From assembly GCF_039393905.1 (NCBI RefSeq), contig NZ_CP135030.1, forward strand, positions 477,203 to 541,202: a stretch of 64,000 nt of DNA. The letters are read 5' to 3'. Of the stretch, positions 49,633 through 60,271 are shown in pieces. Under the pieces are notes generated by a model. It was not told the origin of the DNA. It searched no databases and saw nothing but the letters and a program-made list of their open reading frames with translations. The stretch's first letter is position 1. Each line of letters begins with the position of its first letter. The translations under genes were made by a program, and so were the position numbers. Source of the stretch: Buchnera aphidicola (Mindarus japonicus) (GTDB lineage: Bacteria; Pseudomonadota; Gammaproteobacteria; Enterobacterales; Enterobacteriaceae).

Positions 49633-49687
49633 ACCTCTGACCTACTGGTCCCAAACCAGTTGCGCTACCAAGCTGCGCTACTCGCCG
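49614..49687 (-). tRNA. tRNA-Pro (anticodon TGG)
   Basis: CGGCGAGTAGCGCAGCTTGG, anticodon arm CTGGTTTGGGACCAG with TGG, and TTCAAATC in the T-arm; almost identical to E. coli proM. The acceptor is followed by ATCA rather than an encoded ACCA. Third of three tRNAs. Its 3' end overlaps the end of hemD on the other strand by 19 bases. Confidence 0.97.
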
Positions 49688-49715
49688 AACATAAAAATTA
49701 CTTTCATTTAAAAAA

Positions 49716-49792
49716 TGGGGTGGTTAATGGGGCTTGAACCCATGACCGCTGGAATCACAATCCAGAGCTCTACCAACTGAGCTATAACCACC
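49716..49792 (-). tRNA. tRNA-His (anticodon GTG)
   Basis: GGTGGTTATAGCTCAG with the extra G-1 paired to C73, anticodon arm CTGGATTGTGATTCCAG with GTG, and an encoded CCA at 49716-49718. Matches E. coli hisR. leuT, next in E. coli, is missing. Confidence 0.97.
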
Positions 49793-49801
49793 AAATTATT
49801 T

Positions 49802-49875
49802 TGCGCCTGACAGGATTTGAACCTGATACCTCTACCTTCGGAGGGTAGTGCTCTATCCAACTGAGCTACAGGCGC
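49802..49875 (-). tRNA. tRNA-Arg (anticodon CCG)
   Basis: GCGCCTGTAGCTCAGTTGG, anticodon arm CTACCCTCCGAAGGTAG with CCG, T-arm TTCAAATC. Matches E. coli argX but with A73 instead of G73; CCA is not encoded. First of the arg-his-pro tRNA cluster. Confidence 0.96.
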
Positions 49876-49921
49876 GTAGCTGCAGTTTTGAAATATTTAT
49901 TTTAAAAAAGAAAAACGAAAT

Positions 49922-49956
49922 TTAATTAATTAATTAATTAATTAATTAATTAATTA
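49922..49956. repeat. TTAA tetranucleotide microsatellite (8.75 copies)
   Basis: Eight perfect TTAA units plus TTA, 47 bases upstream of the first tRNA of the cluster, in the rho/tRNA-Arg spacer. It lies where UP elements or the -35 region of the tRNA promoter would be. Confidence 0.9.
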
Positions 49957-50092
49957 TATTTTACTATTTGTTAATATTAAAGTCCAATGTATTTTTTAAA
50001 AAAATAAAAATATTTTTAACAAAAATATTTTTTTTATTAATTTTTTTAAAAAACTAATATTTATGTATTATTTATTTTCTATAGTTTTTTGA

Positions 50093-51352
50093 TTAAGAAC
50101 GTTTCATCATATCAAAAAATTCATTATTTGTTTTAGTCATAGATAATTTATCAATTAAAAACTCCATTGCATCAATCTCACTCATTGGATGAATAATTTT
50201 TCTTAAAATCCACATTTTTTGTAATTCATCAGGAACTGTTAATAACTCTTCTTTTCTTGTTCCAGATCGATTATAATCAATTGCTGGAAAAACTCTTTTT
50301 TCAGCTATTTTTCTAGATAATGGTAGTTCCATATTTCCAGTTCCTTTAAATTCTTCATAAATTACTTCATCCATTTTAGATCCTGTATCAACTAACGCTG
50401 TTGCAATAATTGTTAAACTACCTCCTTCTTCTACATTTCTAGCGGCACCAAAAAATCGTTTAGGACGATGTAAAGCATTAGCATCGACCCCACCTGTTAA
50501 AACTTTCCCGGAAGCTGGAACGACTGTATTATATGCTCTAGCTAACCTGGTAATAGAATCCAAAAGAATAATAACATCTTTTTTATGTTCAACTAATCGT
50601 TTTGCTTTTTCAATTACCATCTCGGCAACTTGAACGTGTCTTGAAGCAGGTTCATCAAATGTTGATGCTACTACTTCTCCTTTTACTAATCGTTGCATTT
50701 CTGTAACTTCTTCCGGTCTTTCATCAATTAATAATACCATTAACAAACAATCCGGATGATTATAAGCAATACTTTGAGCTATATTCTGTAAAAGCATAGT
50801 TTTTCCAGCTTTAGGCGGTGCTACTATTAATCCTCTTTGTCCTCTTCCAATTGGAGAAGCTAAGTCAAGAACTCGAGCGGTTAAATCTTCTTTCGATCCA
50901 TTTCCTCTTTCCATACGTAAACGAGAATTAGCATGTAAAGGGGTTAAATTTTCAAACAAAATTTTACTACGAGAATTTTCTGGTTTATCAAAATTGACCT
51001 TATTTACTTTTAAAAGAGCAAAGTATCGTTCTCCTTCTTTAGGAGGACGTATCTTCCCAGAAATAGTATCTCCTGTACGTAAATTAAATCTTCTTATTTG
51101 ACTTGGAGAAACATATATATCATCGGGTCCAGCTAAATAAGAACTATCTGCAGAACGTAAAAATCCAAATCCGTCCTGTAATATCTCTAAAACACCATTC
51201 CCGAATATATCTTCTCCACTTTTTGAATGCTGTTTTAGGATAGAAAAAATGATATCTTGCTTGCGCATACGTGCTAAATTTTCCAATCCTATTTTTTCGC
51301 CAAGAGTAATTAATTCAGAAACCGGCGTGTTTTTTAATTCGGTAAGGTTCAT
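50093..51352 (-). CDS. rho: Transcription termination factor Rho
   Basis: 419 residues, as in E. coli and nearly identical. RNA-binding domain with [29 protein letters not shown] in context, Walker [28 protein letters not shown], and R-loop [11 protein letters not shown]. Its strong conservation beside the rarity of good intrinsic terminators suggests Rho is important here. In E. coli trxA-rho is also the order. Confidence 0.98.
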   Translation of the reverse strand: MNLTELKNTPVSELITLGEKIGLENLARMRKQDIIFSILKQHSKSGEDIFGNGVLEILQDGFGFLRSADSSYLAGPDDIYVSPSQIRRFNLRTGDTISGKIRPPKEGERYFALLKVNKVNFDKPENSRSKILFENLTPLHANSRLRMERGNGSKEDLTARVLDLASPIGRGQRGLIVAPPKAGKTMLLQNIAQSIAYNHPDCLLMVLLIDERPEEVTEMQRLVKGEVVASTFDEPASRHVQVAEMVIEKAKRLVEHKKDVIILLDSITRLARAYNTVVPASGKVLTGGVDANALHRPKRFFGAARNVEEGGSLTIIATALVDTGSKMDEVIYEEFKGTGNMELPLSRKIAEKRVFPAIDYNRSGTRKEELLTVPDELQKMWILRKIIHPMSEIDAMEFLIDKLSMTKTNNEFFDMMKRS

Positions 51353-51504
51353 AATGATGGATGCTTAAAAACTTGAAGTAAATATATGAAGTTTTTACTA
51401 CGAAAAGTTTTATTTTTTACATAAGTAAGCATATTAAAAATAAAAAAATAATTTTTTAAAATTAATTTTTTATATATTTTATCAATTTAAAATTTATTTT
51501 TCAC

Positions 51505-51837
51505 TTAATTAAGATAAGTATCTAAAAATTTTTTTAATTGAGATTTAGAAATAGCTCCAACTTTAGTAGCTATTAATTTTCCTTTACTAAATAATAAAAG
51601 AGTCGGTATACCTTTAATTGAATATTTTGGTGCAGTATTTGGATTTTCATCAATATTAATTTTAAATATTTTAATTTTATTTATGTATTCTTTTGCTATT
51701 TCTTCTAGAATAGGTGATAAAATCTTACATGGATTACACCATTCTGCCCAAAAATCTACTAAACATATTCCTTCTTCTTCTAATATTTTTTCTTCAAACT
51801 CAGAATCGTTTAAATTAGTAATTATACTATTGTTCAT
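51505..51837 (-). CDS. trxA: Thioredoxin 1 with CNPC active site
   Basis: 110 residues (E. coli 109). Thioredoxin fold: [18 protein letters not shown] with the redox pair, [29 protein letters not shown] with cis-Pro. The active site is WCNPC instead of the usual WCGPC; the codons TGT AAT CCA TGT are clear. It reduces PAPS reductase, ribonucleotide reductase and others. It lies upstream of rho and downstream of rep on the same strand, as in E. coli with rhlB and gppA lost. Confidence 0.97.
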   Translation of the reverse strand: MNNSIITNLNDSEFEEKILEEEGICLVDFWAEWCNPCKILSPILEEIAKEYINKIKIFKINIDENPNTAPKYSIKGIPTLLLFSKGKLIATKVGAISKSQLKKFLDTYLN

Positions 51838-52061
51838 ATTGTTCCTTAAATAAAATGTTTTACAATAATTATATTTACATGTTAGTTAAATATTACTTAT
51901 CAAAAATAATTTTTTTAAAACATTACTGTTACAAACATTAATAAATTTTTTTTTGATTTTAATAAATAAATTATTTTTTATTTTTTAATTATAACATAAT
52001 GTATATATAATATACAGAAGAATACTTCCATATTTAATTTTGATTTTTTAAAAAAATCTTT

Positions 52062-54080
52062 TTAAATATTATTTTTTTTTAATTTTTTTTTTATTATATT
52101 TTTTAAATTTTGAATGTGAAAAAACTTTTTTGAAAAAATTTTTTTGGAAAAAAAATTTTTCTTATCCCAACAAATATCTTTTTTAGGTAGTTCAAATAAG
52201 AATCGACTAGGTACAGTATATTTTTTTTTTCCATACATTTTTCTAGTTTTAGAATAACTTAAAAACAATTCTTTTTTTGCCCGCGTAATTCCAACATAAA
52301 TTAATCTTCTTTCTTCATCAACTGTATTTTTAGATTCCATTGAATTATATGGAAGTATACCTTCTTCTAAACCAATAATAAATACATAAGAAAATTCTAA
52401 TCCTTTAGAAGCATGCAAGGTCATTATTTGTACTTTTTGATTATTTTTATTTTTTTTTTGATAATTAATTTCAGAATATATTAGGTAAGAAATCATTTTA
52501 AAGAAATCTGGTTTTGATTGCATAGTATTTTCAATTAATATTTTGCTAAGTGTATTCAGAAAATTATTTATATTTTTTATTTTTTTTTGTATAATTTCTT
52601 CATTTTTCTTTGAAGACTTTAACCAATCTTCATAACCTATAATAGGTATTATTTCTTTCAATGCTTGTAAAGGATTCGTATTAAAAAAAATAATAAGTTT
52701 ATTTATTAAATAATAAAAATCTTTTAGTTTTTTTAAAAAATATTCTTTTATCTTTATTTTAATATTTAACTCATTAATTGAAGAAAATAAACTTTTTTTA
52801 TTAATTTTTGCCCAGTTTTTTAACTTATTTAAAGTTTTTATTCCGATTCTTCTAGAAGGAATATTAATTATTTTTAAGAAAGAAAAGTTGTCATTTTGAT
52901 TTGCTATTAAACGAAAATAATATATTAAATGCTTTATTTCTGTATTATGGAAAAATAAATTTTTAGATGATGAATCATAAGGAATATTATTTTCTAAAAG
53001 AACTGTTTTTAACATCTTAGATTGATAATTACTTCGATACAAAATTGCATAATCATCGTATTTTGTTTCATTTCGTAACTGATGATTTTTTAAAAAATTA
53101 ATAATTTTTTTCGCCTCATCCCTTTCATCTTCTCCTTCTAAAATTTGTATTTGAGAACCATATTCTAATTTAGAAAATAATTTTTTATAAAAAATGTGAG
53201 GATTGTTCGAAATTAATGTATTAGCGACATGTAAAATTCTTCCTGAAGAACGATAATTATGTTCCATTGTTATTACTTTTAAATTTGGAAAATCTTTATT
53301 TAATAAAAAAATATTTTTTGGTTTAGCACCTCTCCATGAATAAATAGATTGATCATCATCACCTACTAAAGTAAAATTTAAGTTTTTGCTATTTAATTGT
53401 TTAATTAATTCATATTGACTAAGATTCGTATCTTGATATTCATCAACTAATAAATAATTAATTTTTTTTTTCCATTTATTTCGTACATGTAAATTTTCTT
53501 TTAGCAGAATAGCAGGTAAAAAAATTAAATCATCGAAATCTAATTTATTTAATGATCGAATATATATTTGATATAACTGGTAATAATTAAAAAAAATTAT
53601 TTCTGAATTTTTTTTAAAAACATCAATTTTTTCGGGCGTTAATAATTCATTTTTCCATTTTGAAATAAAAAAAACTAGTTTTTTTAAAAAAAAAATATTT
53701 CTTTTAAAATTATTATGTACTATTTTTTTTAAAATAAATATTTTTTCTTCTTCATTAATTAAAAAAAAATTTTTTTCTATTTGTAAATTTTTTAACTCAG
53801 AATTTATGATCTTTAAACCTAAAGAATGGAATGTAGAAAACGTAACATATCTTAATTTTCTAGAATTACTTTTTTTAAATATTTTATATTTCATTTCTGT
53901 TGCAGCTTTATTAGTAAATGTTAATGCAAAAATTTTTTTTGGATTAAAATTACAATTTTTTACTAAATGAATTATTTTATTAATAATTACTTTGGTTTTT
54001 CCAGATCCTGCTCCTGCTAATATTAAACAAGGCCCTTTAATGTAATTAATTGCTTTTTTTTGATTAAAATTTAAATTCAT
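52062..54080 (-). CDS. rep: ATP-dependent DNA helicase Rep
   Basis: 672 residues (E. coli 673). UvrD/Rep superfamily 1 helicase: N-terminal NFNQKKAINYIKGPCLILAGAGSGKTKVI Walker A, FSTFHSLGL, LLVDEYQDTNLSQYELI, VGDDDQSIYSWRGA, TMEHNYRSS, TLHASKGLEFSYVFI and EERRLIYVGITRAKKELFLS. The C-terminal tail is Lys-rich. Rep clears proteins ahead of the fork with DnaB. Confidence 0.97.
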   Translation of the reverse strand: MNLNFNQKKAINYIKGPCLILAGAGSGKTKVIINKIIHLVKNCNFNPKKIFALTFTNKAATEMKYKIFKKSNSRKLRYVTFSTFHSLGLKIINSELKNLQIEKNFFLINEEEKIFILKKIVHNNFKRNIFFLKKLVFFISKWKNELLTPEKIDVFKKNSEIIFFNYYQLYQIYIRSLNKLDFDDLIFLPAILLKENLHVRNKWKKKINYLLVDEYQDTNLSQYELIKQLNSKNLNFTLVGDDDQSIYSWRGAKPKNIFLLNKDFPNLKVITMEHNYRSSGRILHVANTLISNNPHIFYKKLFSKLEYGSQIQILEGEDERDEAKKIINFLKNHQLRNETKYDDYAILYRSNYQSKMLKTVLLENNIPYDSSSKNLFFHNTEIKHLIYYFRLIANQNDNFSFLKIINIPSRRIGIKTLNKLKNWAKINKKSLFSSINELNIKIKIKEYFLKKLKDFYYLINKLIIFFNTNPLQALKEIIPIIGYEDWLKSSKKNEEIIQKKIKNINNFLNTLSKILIENTMQSKPDFFKMISYLIYSEINYQKKNKNNQKVQIMTLHASKGLEFSYVFIIGLEEGILPYNSMESKNTVDEERRLIYVGITRAKKELFLSYSKTRKMYGKKKYTVPSRFLFELPKKDICWDKKNFFSKKIFSKKFFHIQNLKNIIKKKLKKNNI

Positions 54081-54130
54081 AATACATTGAAAAATAATTT
54101 TATAAATTTATATGTTTTTGTTTTTAAGTT

Positions 54131-54172
54131 AAAAAATTGTAACATGTTGCTTGCAACATGTTACAATTTTTT
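54131..54172 (-). terminator. Intrinsic terminator of ilvC
   Basis: A perfect 20-bp stem with a two-base loop: arms 54131-54150 and 54153-54172, ending A6/T6 on both sides, so it could act in both directions. The first arm begins with the last base of the ilvC stop. It is the longest perfect hairpin found in the window. Confidence 0.85.
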
Positions 54173-55632
54173 TAAGAACATTTCATATTTTTCATATATG
54201 TACGTAATTTTTTTCCTATAATTTCAATAGGATGTTGCATAATTTTTTCTTGTATTTCTTGAAGTTTTTCATTTTCTATATTTTTTTCAACTAACATAGA
54301 ACCTAAATCAGTTTTTTTTAATTTTTTACTAAATTTTTTTAAAATTGGTAAAGCTTTTTTAGAAAAAATATAATTCCCATACTCTGCAGTATCGGATATA
54401 ACTACATTCATTTCGTATAATTTTTTTCTGGCAATGGTATTAGCAATTAAAGGCAATTCATGTAATGATTCATAATATGCTGATTCTTCTAAAATTCCAG
54501 TTTCAATCATAATTTCAAAAGCTAATTCAACTCCAGCTTTTATAATTGCAATCATAAATAAACCTTTACTAAAAAAATCAGATTCTTGAATATCATTTTT
54601 ATAAATAATAGATTTTTCAAAAGAACTATTTTTGGTATTTTTTCTTTCAGATAATAAAACTAAATCTTTATTTTCCCAATCTTTTATCATCTTTTTAGAA
54701 AAATCTCCAGAAATAATATTATCCATATGTTCTCTAAACAAAGGGGTTAATAATATTTTTAATTCATTAGAAATTTCTATAACTCTAACTTTTTGGGAAT
54801 TAGATAATTTATTCAACATTAATGTAATTCCACCAACTTTTAAAGAAGTAGTAAGAATTTCCCATCCATATTGAATTAACTTGCTAGAAAACTCCTCATT
54901 ATGTCCATTTTTTAATAATTTTTCAAAACATACTAAAGATCCTGTTTGAAGAAGTCCACATAGTATAGTTTGTTCTCCCATTAGATCAGATTTTACTTCT
55001 GCAGAAAAAGAAGAATATAGCACTCCTGCTTTATGACTTCCTATAGCTACTGCCCAAGCTTTTGCTATATTTAAACCTTTCTTTTCAATATCATTTTTTT
55101 TATGTACAGCAATTAAAGTAGGAACTCCAAATTTTTTTTTGAATTCTTCTCGCACTTCAGTTCCAGGAGATTTAGGAGCTACCATAATTACGGTAATATC
55201 ATTTCTAATAACTTCTCCCATTTCTATAATATTAAAACCGTGAGAATATCCTAAAATAGAACCTTTTTTCATTAAAGGTTGTATTTTCTTTACAACATTT
55301 GAATGTTGCTTGTCAGGAGTTAAATTAATTACTAGATCAGCATTAGGAATTAAATTTTCATAGCTATTTACTTTAAATCCATTTTTTATTGCTCTATTAA
55401 AAGAACTATTATTTTCATTAAGAGAAGTATTTCTAAGTGCATAAGAAATATCTAATCCAGAATCTCGCATATTTAAACCTTGGTTTAAACCTTGAGACCC
55501 ACATCCTACTATAACAATTTTTTTATTTTCTAAATGTTTTATACCTTCAGAAAATTCTTCTTTTTTCATAAACCGACATGTTTTCAGCTCTATATTTTTT
55601 TCTCGAAAATTTAAATTATTAAAGTAATTCAT
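54172..55632 (-). CDS. ilvC: Ketol-acid reductoisomerase
   Basis: 486 residues (E. coli 491), long class II enzyme. Second common step of Ile and Val synthesis, NADPH-dependent. [23 protein letters not shown] binds [26 protein letters not shown], and two knotted C-terminal domains with [16 protein letters not shown] and [12 protein letters not shown] are intact. ilvD lies upstream with 80 bases between; ilvA and ilvY, present between them in E. coli, are absent. Confidence 0.98.
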   Translation of the reverse strand: MNYFNNLNFREKNIELKTCRFMKKEEFSEGIKHLENKKIVIVGCGSQGLNQGLNMRDSGLDISYALRNTSLNENNSSFNRAIKNGFKVNSYENLIPNADLVINLTPDKQHSNVVKKIQPLMKKGSILGYSHGFNIIEMGEVIRNDITVIMVAPKSPGTEVREEFKKKFGVPTLIAVHKKNDIEKKGLNIAKAWAVAIGSHKAGVLYSSFSAEVKSDLMGEQTILCGLLQTGSLVCFEKLLKNGHNEEFSSKLIQYGWEILTTSLKVGGITLMLNKLSNSQKVRVIEISNELKILLTPLFREHMDNIISGDFSKKMIKDWENKDLVLLSERKNTKNSSFEKSIIYKNDIQESDFFSKGLFMIAIIKAGVELAFEIMIETGILEESAYYESLHELPLIANTIARKKLYEMNVVISDTAEYGNYIFSKKALPILKKFSKKLKKTDLGSMLVEKNIENEKLQEIQEKIMQHPIEIIGKKLRTYMKNMKCS

Positions 55633-55712
55633 GTAAATTTCTTCCTTATTTTTATTAAAGAAATTAAATATTTTTTAAATTATATTTTTAAAAATATTTT
55701 TTTCATTATATG

Positions 55713-57551
55713 TTAAATTTTTTTTCTTGTAGCTCCTTTATCTGCACTTGTAGCTAATAAAGCATAAGCTTTTAATGCTAAAGAAATTTTTCTTTTTCTA
55801 AAAATAGGAGTATAAGCTAAAGCTCCTCTTTTTTCTTCCTCTTTTTTTCTAAATATTAATTCTTTTTCAGAAAGATTTACATTAATACTTCTTTTCATTA
55901 TATCAATTAAAATAATATCTCCATTTTTAATTAAAGCTATATTTCCTTTTTCAGCTGCTTCAGGTGAAATATGGCCTATAGAAAGCCCTGATGTTCCTCC
56001 CGAAAATCTTCCATCTGTAATCAATGCACATTTTGTATCTAGTTTCATTGCTTTTAAATGAGTTGTTGGATACAACATTTCTTGCATTCCTGGTCCACCT
56101 TTAGGTCCTTCATATCGGATGATTAGAACGTTTCCTTTTGAAATTTTTCCTTTTAAAATTAATTCTATTGCTTCTTCTTGACTTTCACAAACAATAGCGG
56201 AACCATTAAATTTTAAATTTTCTTTATTTACTCCTGCAGTTTTTACAACGCAACCATTTTTTGCTATATTTCCATATAAAATAGCCAATCCTCCATCATT
56301 ACTGTAAGCAAAATCAATTTCTCGAATACATCCATTTTTTCTATCTGTATCTAAATTAGGCCATCTAAAAGATTGAGAAAATGGTTTAATAGTATTAATT
56401 CCTTTTGGGCCAGCTCGAAACATATCGAGAATTTTTTTATTTTTCGTACTTAAAATCGAATATTTCTTAATTGTTTCTTTTAAAGTTAAATTTAGTATGT
56501 TTTTTGTATGTGTTTTTAGTAATTTAGTTTTAGTTAATTCTGATAAAAGACTAAATACTCCTCCGGCTCTATGAAAATCTTCCATATGATATTTTTCATG
56601 ATTTGGAGATAATTTACATAAGTTAGGTGTTTTTCTAGACAACTGATCTATATCATTCATATTAAAAGAAATATTACCTTCTTGTGCAGCTGCTAATAAA
56701 TGTAATATTGTATTAGTGGATCCTCCCATTGATATATCTAATATCATTGCATTATAAAAAGATTCCTTAGAAGCTATTTGTCTAGGAAGAAATTCTGTTT
56801 TATTATTTTTATAATATTCTTTTGTAATTTTAACTATAGTACTTCCTGCTTTAATAAATAATTTTTTTCTATCTATATGAGTAGCCAACAAGCTACCATT
56901 TCCCGGAAATGCTAATCCTAATACTTCCATTAAGCAATTCATAGAATTTGCTGTAAATAATCCTGAACAAGAACCACAAGTAGGACAAGCATTATTTTCT
57001 ATGTTACTTTGTAAAGTATCGTTTTTTTCGTTATTAAAACCTTGTAAGATAGCATCTACCAAATCTATTTTTTGATATTTTTTTTGATTTTTAATTTTCC
57101 CAGCTTCCATTGGGCCTCCAGAAACGAAAACTGTTGGGATATTTAACCGCATAGCTGCCATTAACATTCCAGGAGTAATTTTATCACAATTAGAAATACA
57201 AACCATTGCGTCTACACAATGTCCGTTTATAACGTATTCAATTGAATCTGCTATTAATTCCCTTGACGGTAATGAATAAAGCATTCCAGCATGACCCATA
57301 GCTATTCCATCATCAATAGCTATTGTATTAAACTCTTTTGCAACACCTCCTTTTTTCTTAATTTCTTTTGAAATTAGTTGTCCTACTTTTCTAAGATGAA
57401 TATGACCAGGAACGAATTCAGTAAAAGAATTAACTACAGCAATAATAGGTTTTTCAAAATCTTCATTATTCATTCCAGTAGCTCTCCATAAAGCACGAGC
57501 TCCTGTCATATTTTTACCTTTTGTTGTTACATTTGAACGATAGTTAGGCAT
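55713..57551 (-). CDS. ilvD: Dihydroxy-acid dehydratase
   Basis: 612 residues (E. coli 616). It dehydrates dihydroxy acids to 2-oxo acids in Ile and Val synthesis. Fe-S cluster Cys in [12 protein letters not shown] and [31 protein letters not shown] and [20 protein letters not shown] at the C-terminus. It depends on the isc system encoded next door. tRNA-Trp lies upstream. Confidence 0.98.
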   Translation of the reverse strand: MPNYRSNVTTKGKNMTGARALWRATGMNNEDFEKPIIAVVNSFTEFVPGHIHLRKVGQLISKEIKKKGGVAKEFNTIAIDDGIAMGHAGMLYSLPSRELIADSIEYVINGHCVDAMVCISNCDKITPGMLMAAMRLNIPTVFVSGGPMEAGKIKNQKKYQKIDLVDAILQGFNNEKNDTLQSNIENNACPTCGSCSGLFTANSMNCLMEVLGLAFPGNGSLLATHIDRKKLFIKAGSTIVKITKEYYKNNKTEFLPRQIASKESFYNAMILDISMGGSTNTILHLLAAAQEGNISFNMNDIDQLSRKTPNLCKLSPNHEKYHMEDFHRAGGVFSLLSELTKTKLLKTHTKNILNLTLKETIKKYSILSTKNKKILDMFRAGPKGINTIKPFSQSFRWPNLDTDRKNGCIREIDFAYSNDGGLAILYGNIAKNGCVVKTAGVNKENLKFNGSAIVCESQEEAIELILKGKISKGNVLIIRYEGPKGGPGMQEMLYPTTHLKAMKLDTKCALITDGRFSGGTSGLSIGHISPEAAEKGNIALIKNGDIILIDIMKRSINVNLSEKELIFRKKEEEKRGALAYTPIFRKRKISLALKAYALLATSADKGATRKKI

Positions 57552-57695
57552 ATAATATATTCTTATTTAAGAATTTAGGGTGAATGTTTTTTAAACATGT
57601 GATAATACGTTTATTAGAAATAAATTTATTATAATGTTAGGAAAGATTTTTTATAAAAAATAATATAAAAAATTTAAATAAATTTTTTTAATTTT

Positions 57696-57770
57696 TGGCA
57701 GGGATGGAGGGATTTGAACCCCCAACCATTGGTTTTGGAGACCAACATTCTACCGTTGAACTACATCCCT
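57696..57770 (-). tRNA. tRNA-Trp (anticodon CCA)
   Basis: AGGGATGTAGTTCAACGG, anticodon arm TTGGTCTCCAAAACCAA with CCA, T-arm TTCAAATC, discriminator G and an encoded CCA at 57696-57698. Like E. coli trpT, which follows rrnC near ilv; here no rRNA is attached. Confidence 0.97.
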
Positions 57771-57980
57771 ATTTTAGTTTAAAATTACATAAATTTATTT
57801 AAGTTGAAAACTATAACATTGATTATTAACTTTATCTAGTAAATATAATGAAATTTTTTTTTTAAATTAAAAAGATAATAAGAATTAAAAAAAAATGTAT
57901 TTTTTTTATAAAAAAATTAATCTTTTATAAAAAAAAATATTAAAATTATTTAAATATTAATATGTAAAAGTGAGAAAGAA

Positions 57981-59195
57981 ATGAAAGTGCCAATTTATTT
58001 AGATTATGCTGCAACTACCCCTACAGATTCATTAGTTTTAAAAAAGATGAAAGAATTTTTAAGTCTTAAAGGAAATTTTGGAAATCCTGCTTCTAGATCT
58101 CATCAGTTTGGTTGGAAAGCAGAAGAGGCTGTAGATATAGCAAGAAATCAAATTGCTAGTTTAATTAATGCTGATTTTAGAGAAATAATATTTACTTCAG
58201 GAGCCACTGAATCTAATAATCTAGCTATTAAAGGTTTAGTTTCTTTTTATAAAAATAAAGGAAATCATATTATAACAAGTAAAACGGAACACAAATCTGT
58301 TTTAGATATTTGTAAGTATTTAGAAACAAAGGGATTTTTAGTAACTTATTTAACTCCTCAAAAAAATGGATTAATTGATCTAAATGATATTCAAAATAGT
58401 ATATTAAAGAAAACGATTTTAATATCGATAATGCATGTTAATAATGAAATTGGTGTAATTCAGAATATTAAAGGAATTTCTGAAATATGCAAAAAAAGAA
58501 AAATTTTTTTTCATGTTGATGCTACACAAAGTGTTGGAAAAATTCCTATCGATTTAAATGATGTATCTGTTGATCTGATGTCTTTTTCTGCTCATAAAAT
58601 TTATGGTCCTAAAGGAATAGGTGGGTTGTATGTTCGAAGAAAGCCAAGAGTTCGATTAGTATCTCAAATACATGGAGGAGGACATGAGAGAGGAATGCGG
58701 TCTGGTACTTTACCTGTACATCAAATTGCAGGTATGGGGGAAGCTTTTCGAATAGCTAAAAAAAATATTTATTCTGATTATGAAAAAATGGATATTTTGC
58801 GTACATATTTTTGGAATAAACTGAAAGATATTGAAGAAGTTTTTCTAAATAGTCCTTTAAAAATTAGTTCCCCTTATATTTTGAATATTAGTTTTAATTA
58901 TATAGAAGGCGAATCTTTAATAATGGCATTAAAAGATTTAGCAGTTTCTTCTGGATCAGCTTGCACTTCGGAAAGTTTGGAGTCATCATATGTACTCAGA
59001 GCATTAGGAATTAAAGATGAATTAGCTCATAGTTCTATTAGATTTTCAATGGGAAAATTTACTACAAAAGAAGAAATTGATTTTTCCATAGGAATTATTA
59101 AAAAATCGATTAAAAAATTAAGAAATTTATCTCCTTTATGGGAAATGTTTAAATCAGGAGTAGATTTAGAAAATATGAAATGGAATATTAGTTAA
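57981..59195 (+). CDS. iscS: Cysteine desulfurase IscS
   Basis: 404 residues, as in E. coli. PLP enzyme that takes sulfur from Cys. YLDYAATTP at the start, [31 protein letters not shown] Lys in [17 protein letters not shown], and the active Cys in [14 protein letters not shown]. It feeds IscU and also, by family knowledge, TusA/TusBCD for tRNA thiolation. The regulator iscR is not seen upstream (200 bases to tRNA-Trp). Confidence 0.98.
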   Translation: MKVPIYLDYAATTPTDSLVLKKMKEFLSLKGNFGNPASRSHQFGWKAEEAVDIARNQIASLINADFREIIFTSGATESNNLAIKGLVSFYKNKGNHIITSKTEHKSVLDICKYLETKGFLVTYLTPQKNGLIDLNDIQNSILKKTILISIMHVNNEIGVIQNIKGISEICKKRKIFFHVDATQSVGKIPIDLNDVSVDLMSFSAHKIYGPKGIGGLYVRRKPRVRLVSQIHGGGHERGMRSGTLPVHQIAGMGEAFRIAKKNIYSDYEKMDILRTYFWNKLKDIEEVFLNSPLKISSPYILNISFNYIEGESLIMALKDLAVSSGSACTSESLESSYVLRALGIKDELAHSSIRFSMGKFTTKEEIDFSIGIIKKSIKKLRNLSPLWEMFKSGVDLENMKWNIS

Positions 59196-59219
59196 AACCT
59201 TTTATTTAAGGAATTATTT

Positions 59220-59597
59220 ATGGCTTATAGTAAAAAAGTAATAGATCACTATGATAATCCACGTAATGTAGGTTCTTTTACTAATTCTGATGTCAATGTA
59301 GGAAGCGGATTAGTGGGGGCTCCATCTTGTGGAGATGTAATGAAATTACAAATTAAAGTAAATAATGAAGGAATAATTGAAGATGCTTGTTTTAAAACAT
59401 ATGGATGTGGTTCTGCTATAGCATCTAGTTCTTTAATAACTGAATGGATCAAAGGAAAATCTTTAGAGCAAGCAAGTAAAATTAAAAATACTAAAATAGC
59501 AGAAGAACTAGAATTACCGCCTGTTAAAATACATTGTTCTGTTTTAGCGGAAGATGCTATTAAAGCTGCTATATCTGATTATAAAAGTAAACAATAG
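59220..59597 (+). CDS. iscU: Fe-S cluster scaffold IscU
   Basis: 125 residues (E. coli 128). The three cluster Cys are in GAPSCGDVMK, KTYGCGSAIASSS and KIHCSVLAEDA, and LPPVKIHC contains the LPPVK site bound by HscA. It follows iscS after 24 bases. Downstream, iscA is missing and a 131-base spacer with a strong hairpin takes its place. Confidence 0.98.
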   Translation: MAYSKKVIDHYDNPRNVGSFTNSDVNVGSGLVGAPSCGDVMKLQIKVNNEGIIEDACFKTYGCGSAIASSSLITEWIKGKSLEQASKIKNTKIAEELELPPVKIHCSVLAEDAIKAAISDYKSKQ

Positions 59598-59637
59598 TAT
59601 TAATTCAATAAGTGTTTATTAAATAATCACTGTTTTT

Positions 59638-59672
59638 AACATGCTAAAAATAAAAGTTATTTTTGGCATGTT
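59638..59672. repeat. 16-bp hairpin between iscU and hscB
   Basis: AACATGCTAAAAATAA (59638-59653) pairs with TTATTTTTGGCATGTT (59657-59672) with one T-G pair and a three-base AAG loop. No T run follows at once. It sits exactly where iscA has been lost; it may separate iscSU from hscBA-fdx expression by attenuation or RNA processing. Confidence 0.55.
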
Positions 59673-59728
59673 TAAAATTAATTTTTTATTTCTAATTAAG
59701 TTATTTATTAATAACTATCGAGTTGTGC

Positions 59729-60256
59729 ATGAATTATTTTAAATTATTTAATTTACCTGAAATTTTCGATATAAACATAGAACAGTTAAATAAAAATTTT
59801 TATAGATTACAAAAAAAATTTCATCCTGATGTTTATATTAAAGATGATATTTTAATAAAAAATCAAAAGAAAAAAAAAATTTTTATAATTAATGAAGGAT
59901 ATAGAAATTTAAAAAATCCATTACACAGAATTAATCATATTTTTATATTAAATAAATTAAATTATAAAGACAAAAAAAAATATCCTTTAGATATTTCAAG
60001 TTTAGAACAACAATTTAAGTTAAACTCTGAATTAGAGCATTTAAAATCTAAAAAATATTTTCAAAATGAAATTATTTTTTTTATTAAAAAAAATAAGAAT
60101 AAAATTCAAAATTTATTTAAAAAAATTGCTTTTAATATTCTAAAGAAAAATTGGAGATTATCTATTGGTTTATATCAAGAATTAAGATTTTTTATTAAAT
60201 TAGTTAACCAAGCAGAAGAAATTAAAAAAAATAAAGATATTAAGAACCTTTTTTAA
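59729..60256 (+). CDS. hscB: Co-chaperone HscB
   Basis: 175 residues from the ATG at 59729 (E. coli 171); homology starts MNYFKLFNLPEIF. J domain with the HPD motif in KKFHPDVY. The C-terminal three-helix domain that binds IscU is present but Lys/Asn-rich and diverged. It stimulates HscA, encoded 15 bases downstream. Confidence 0.94.
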   Translation: MNYFKLFNLPEIFDINIEQLNKNFYRLQKKFHPDVYIKDDILIKNQKKKKIFIINEGYRNLKNPLHRINHIFILNKLNYKDKKKYPLDISSLEQQFKLNSELEHLKSKKYFQNEIIFFIKKNKNKIQNLFKKIAFNILKKNWRLSIGLYQELRFFIKLVNQAEEIKKNKDIKNLF

Positions 60257-60271
60257 ATAGGAATATATTTT

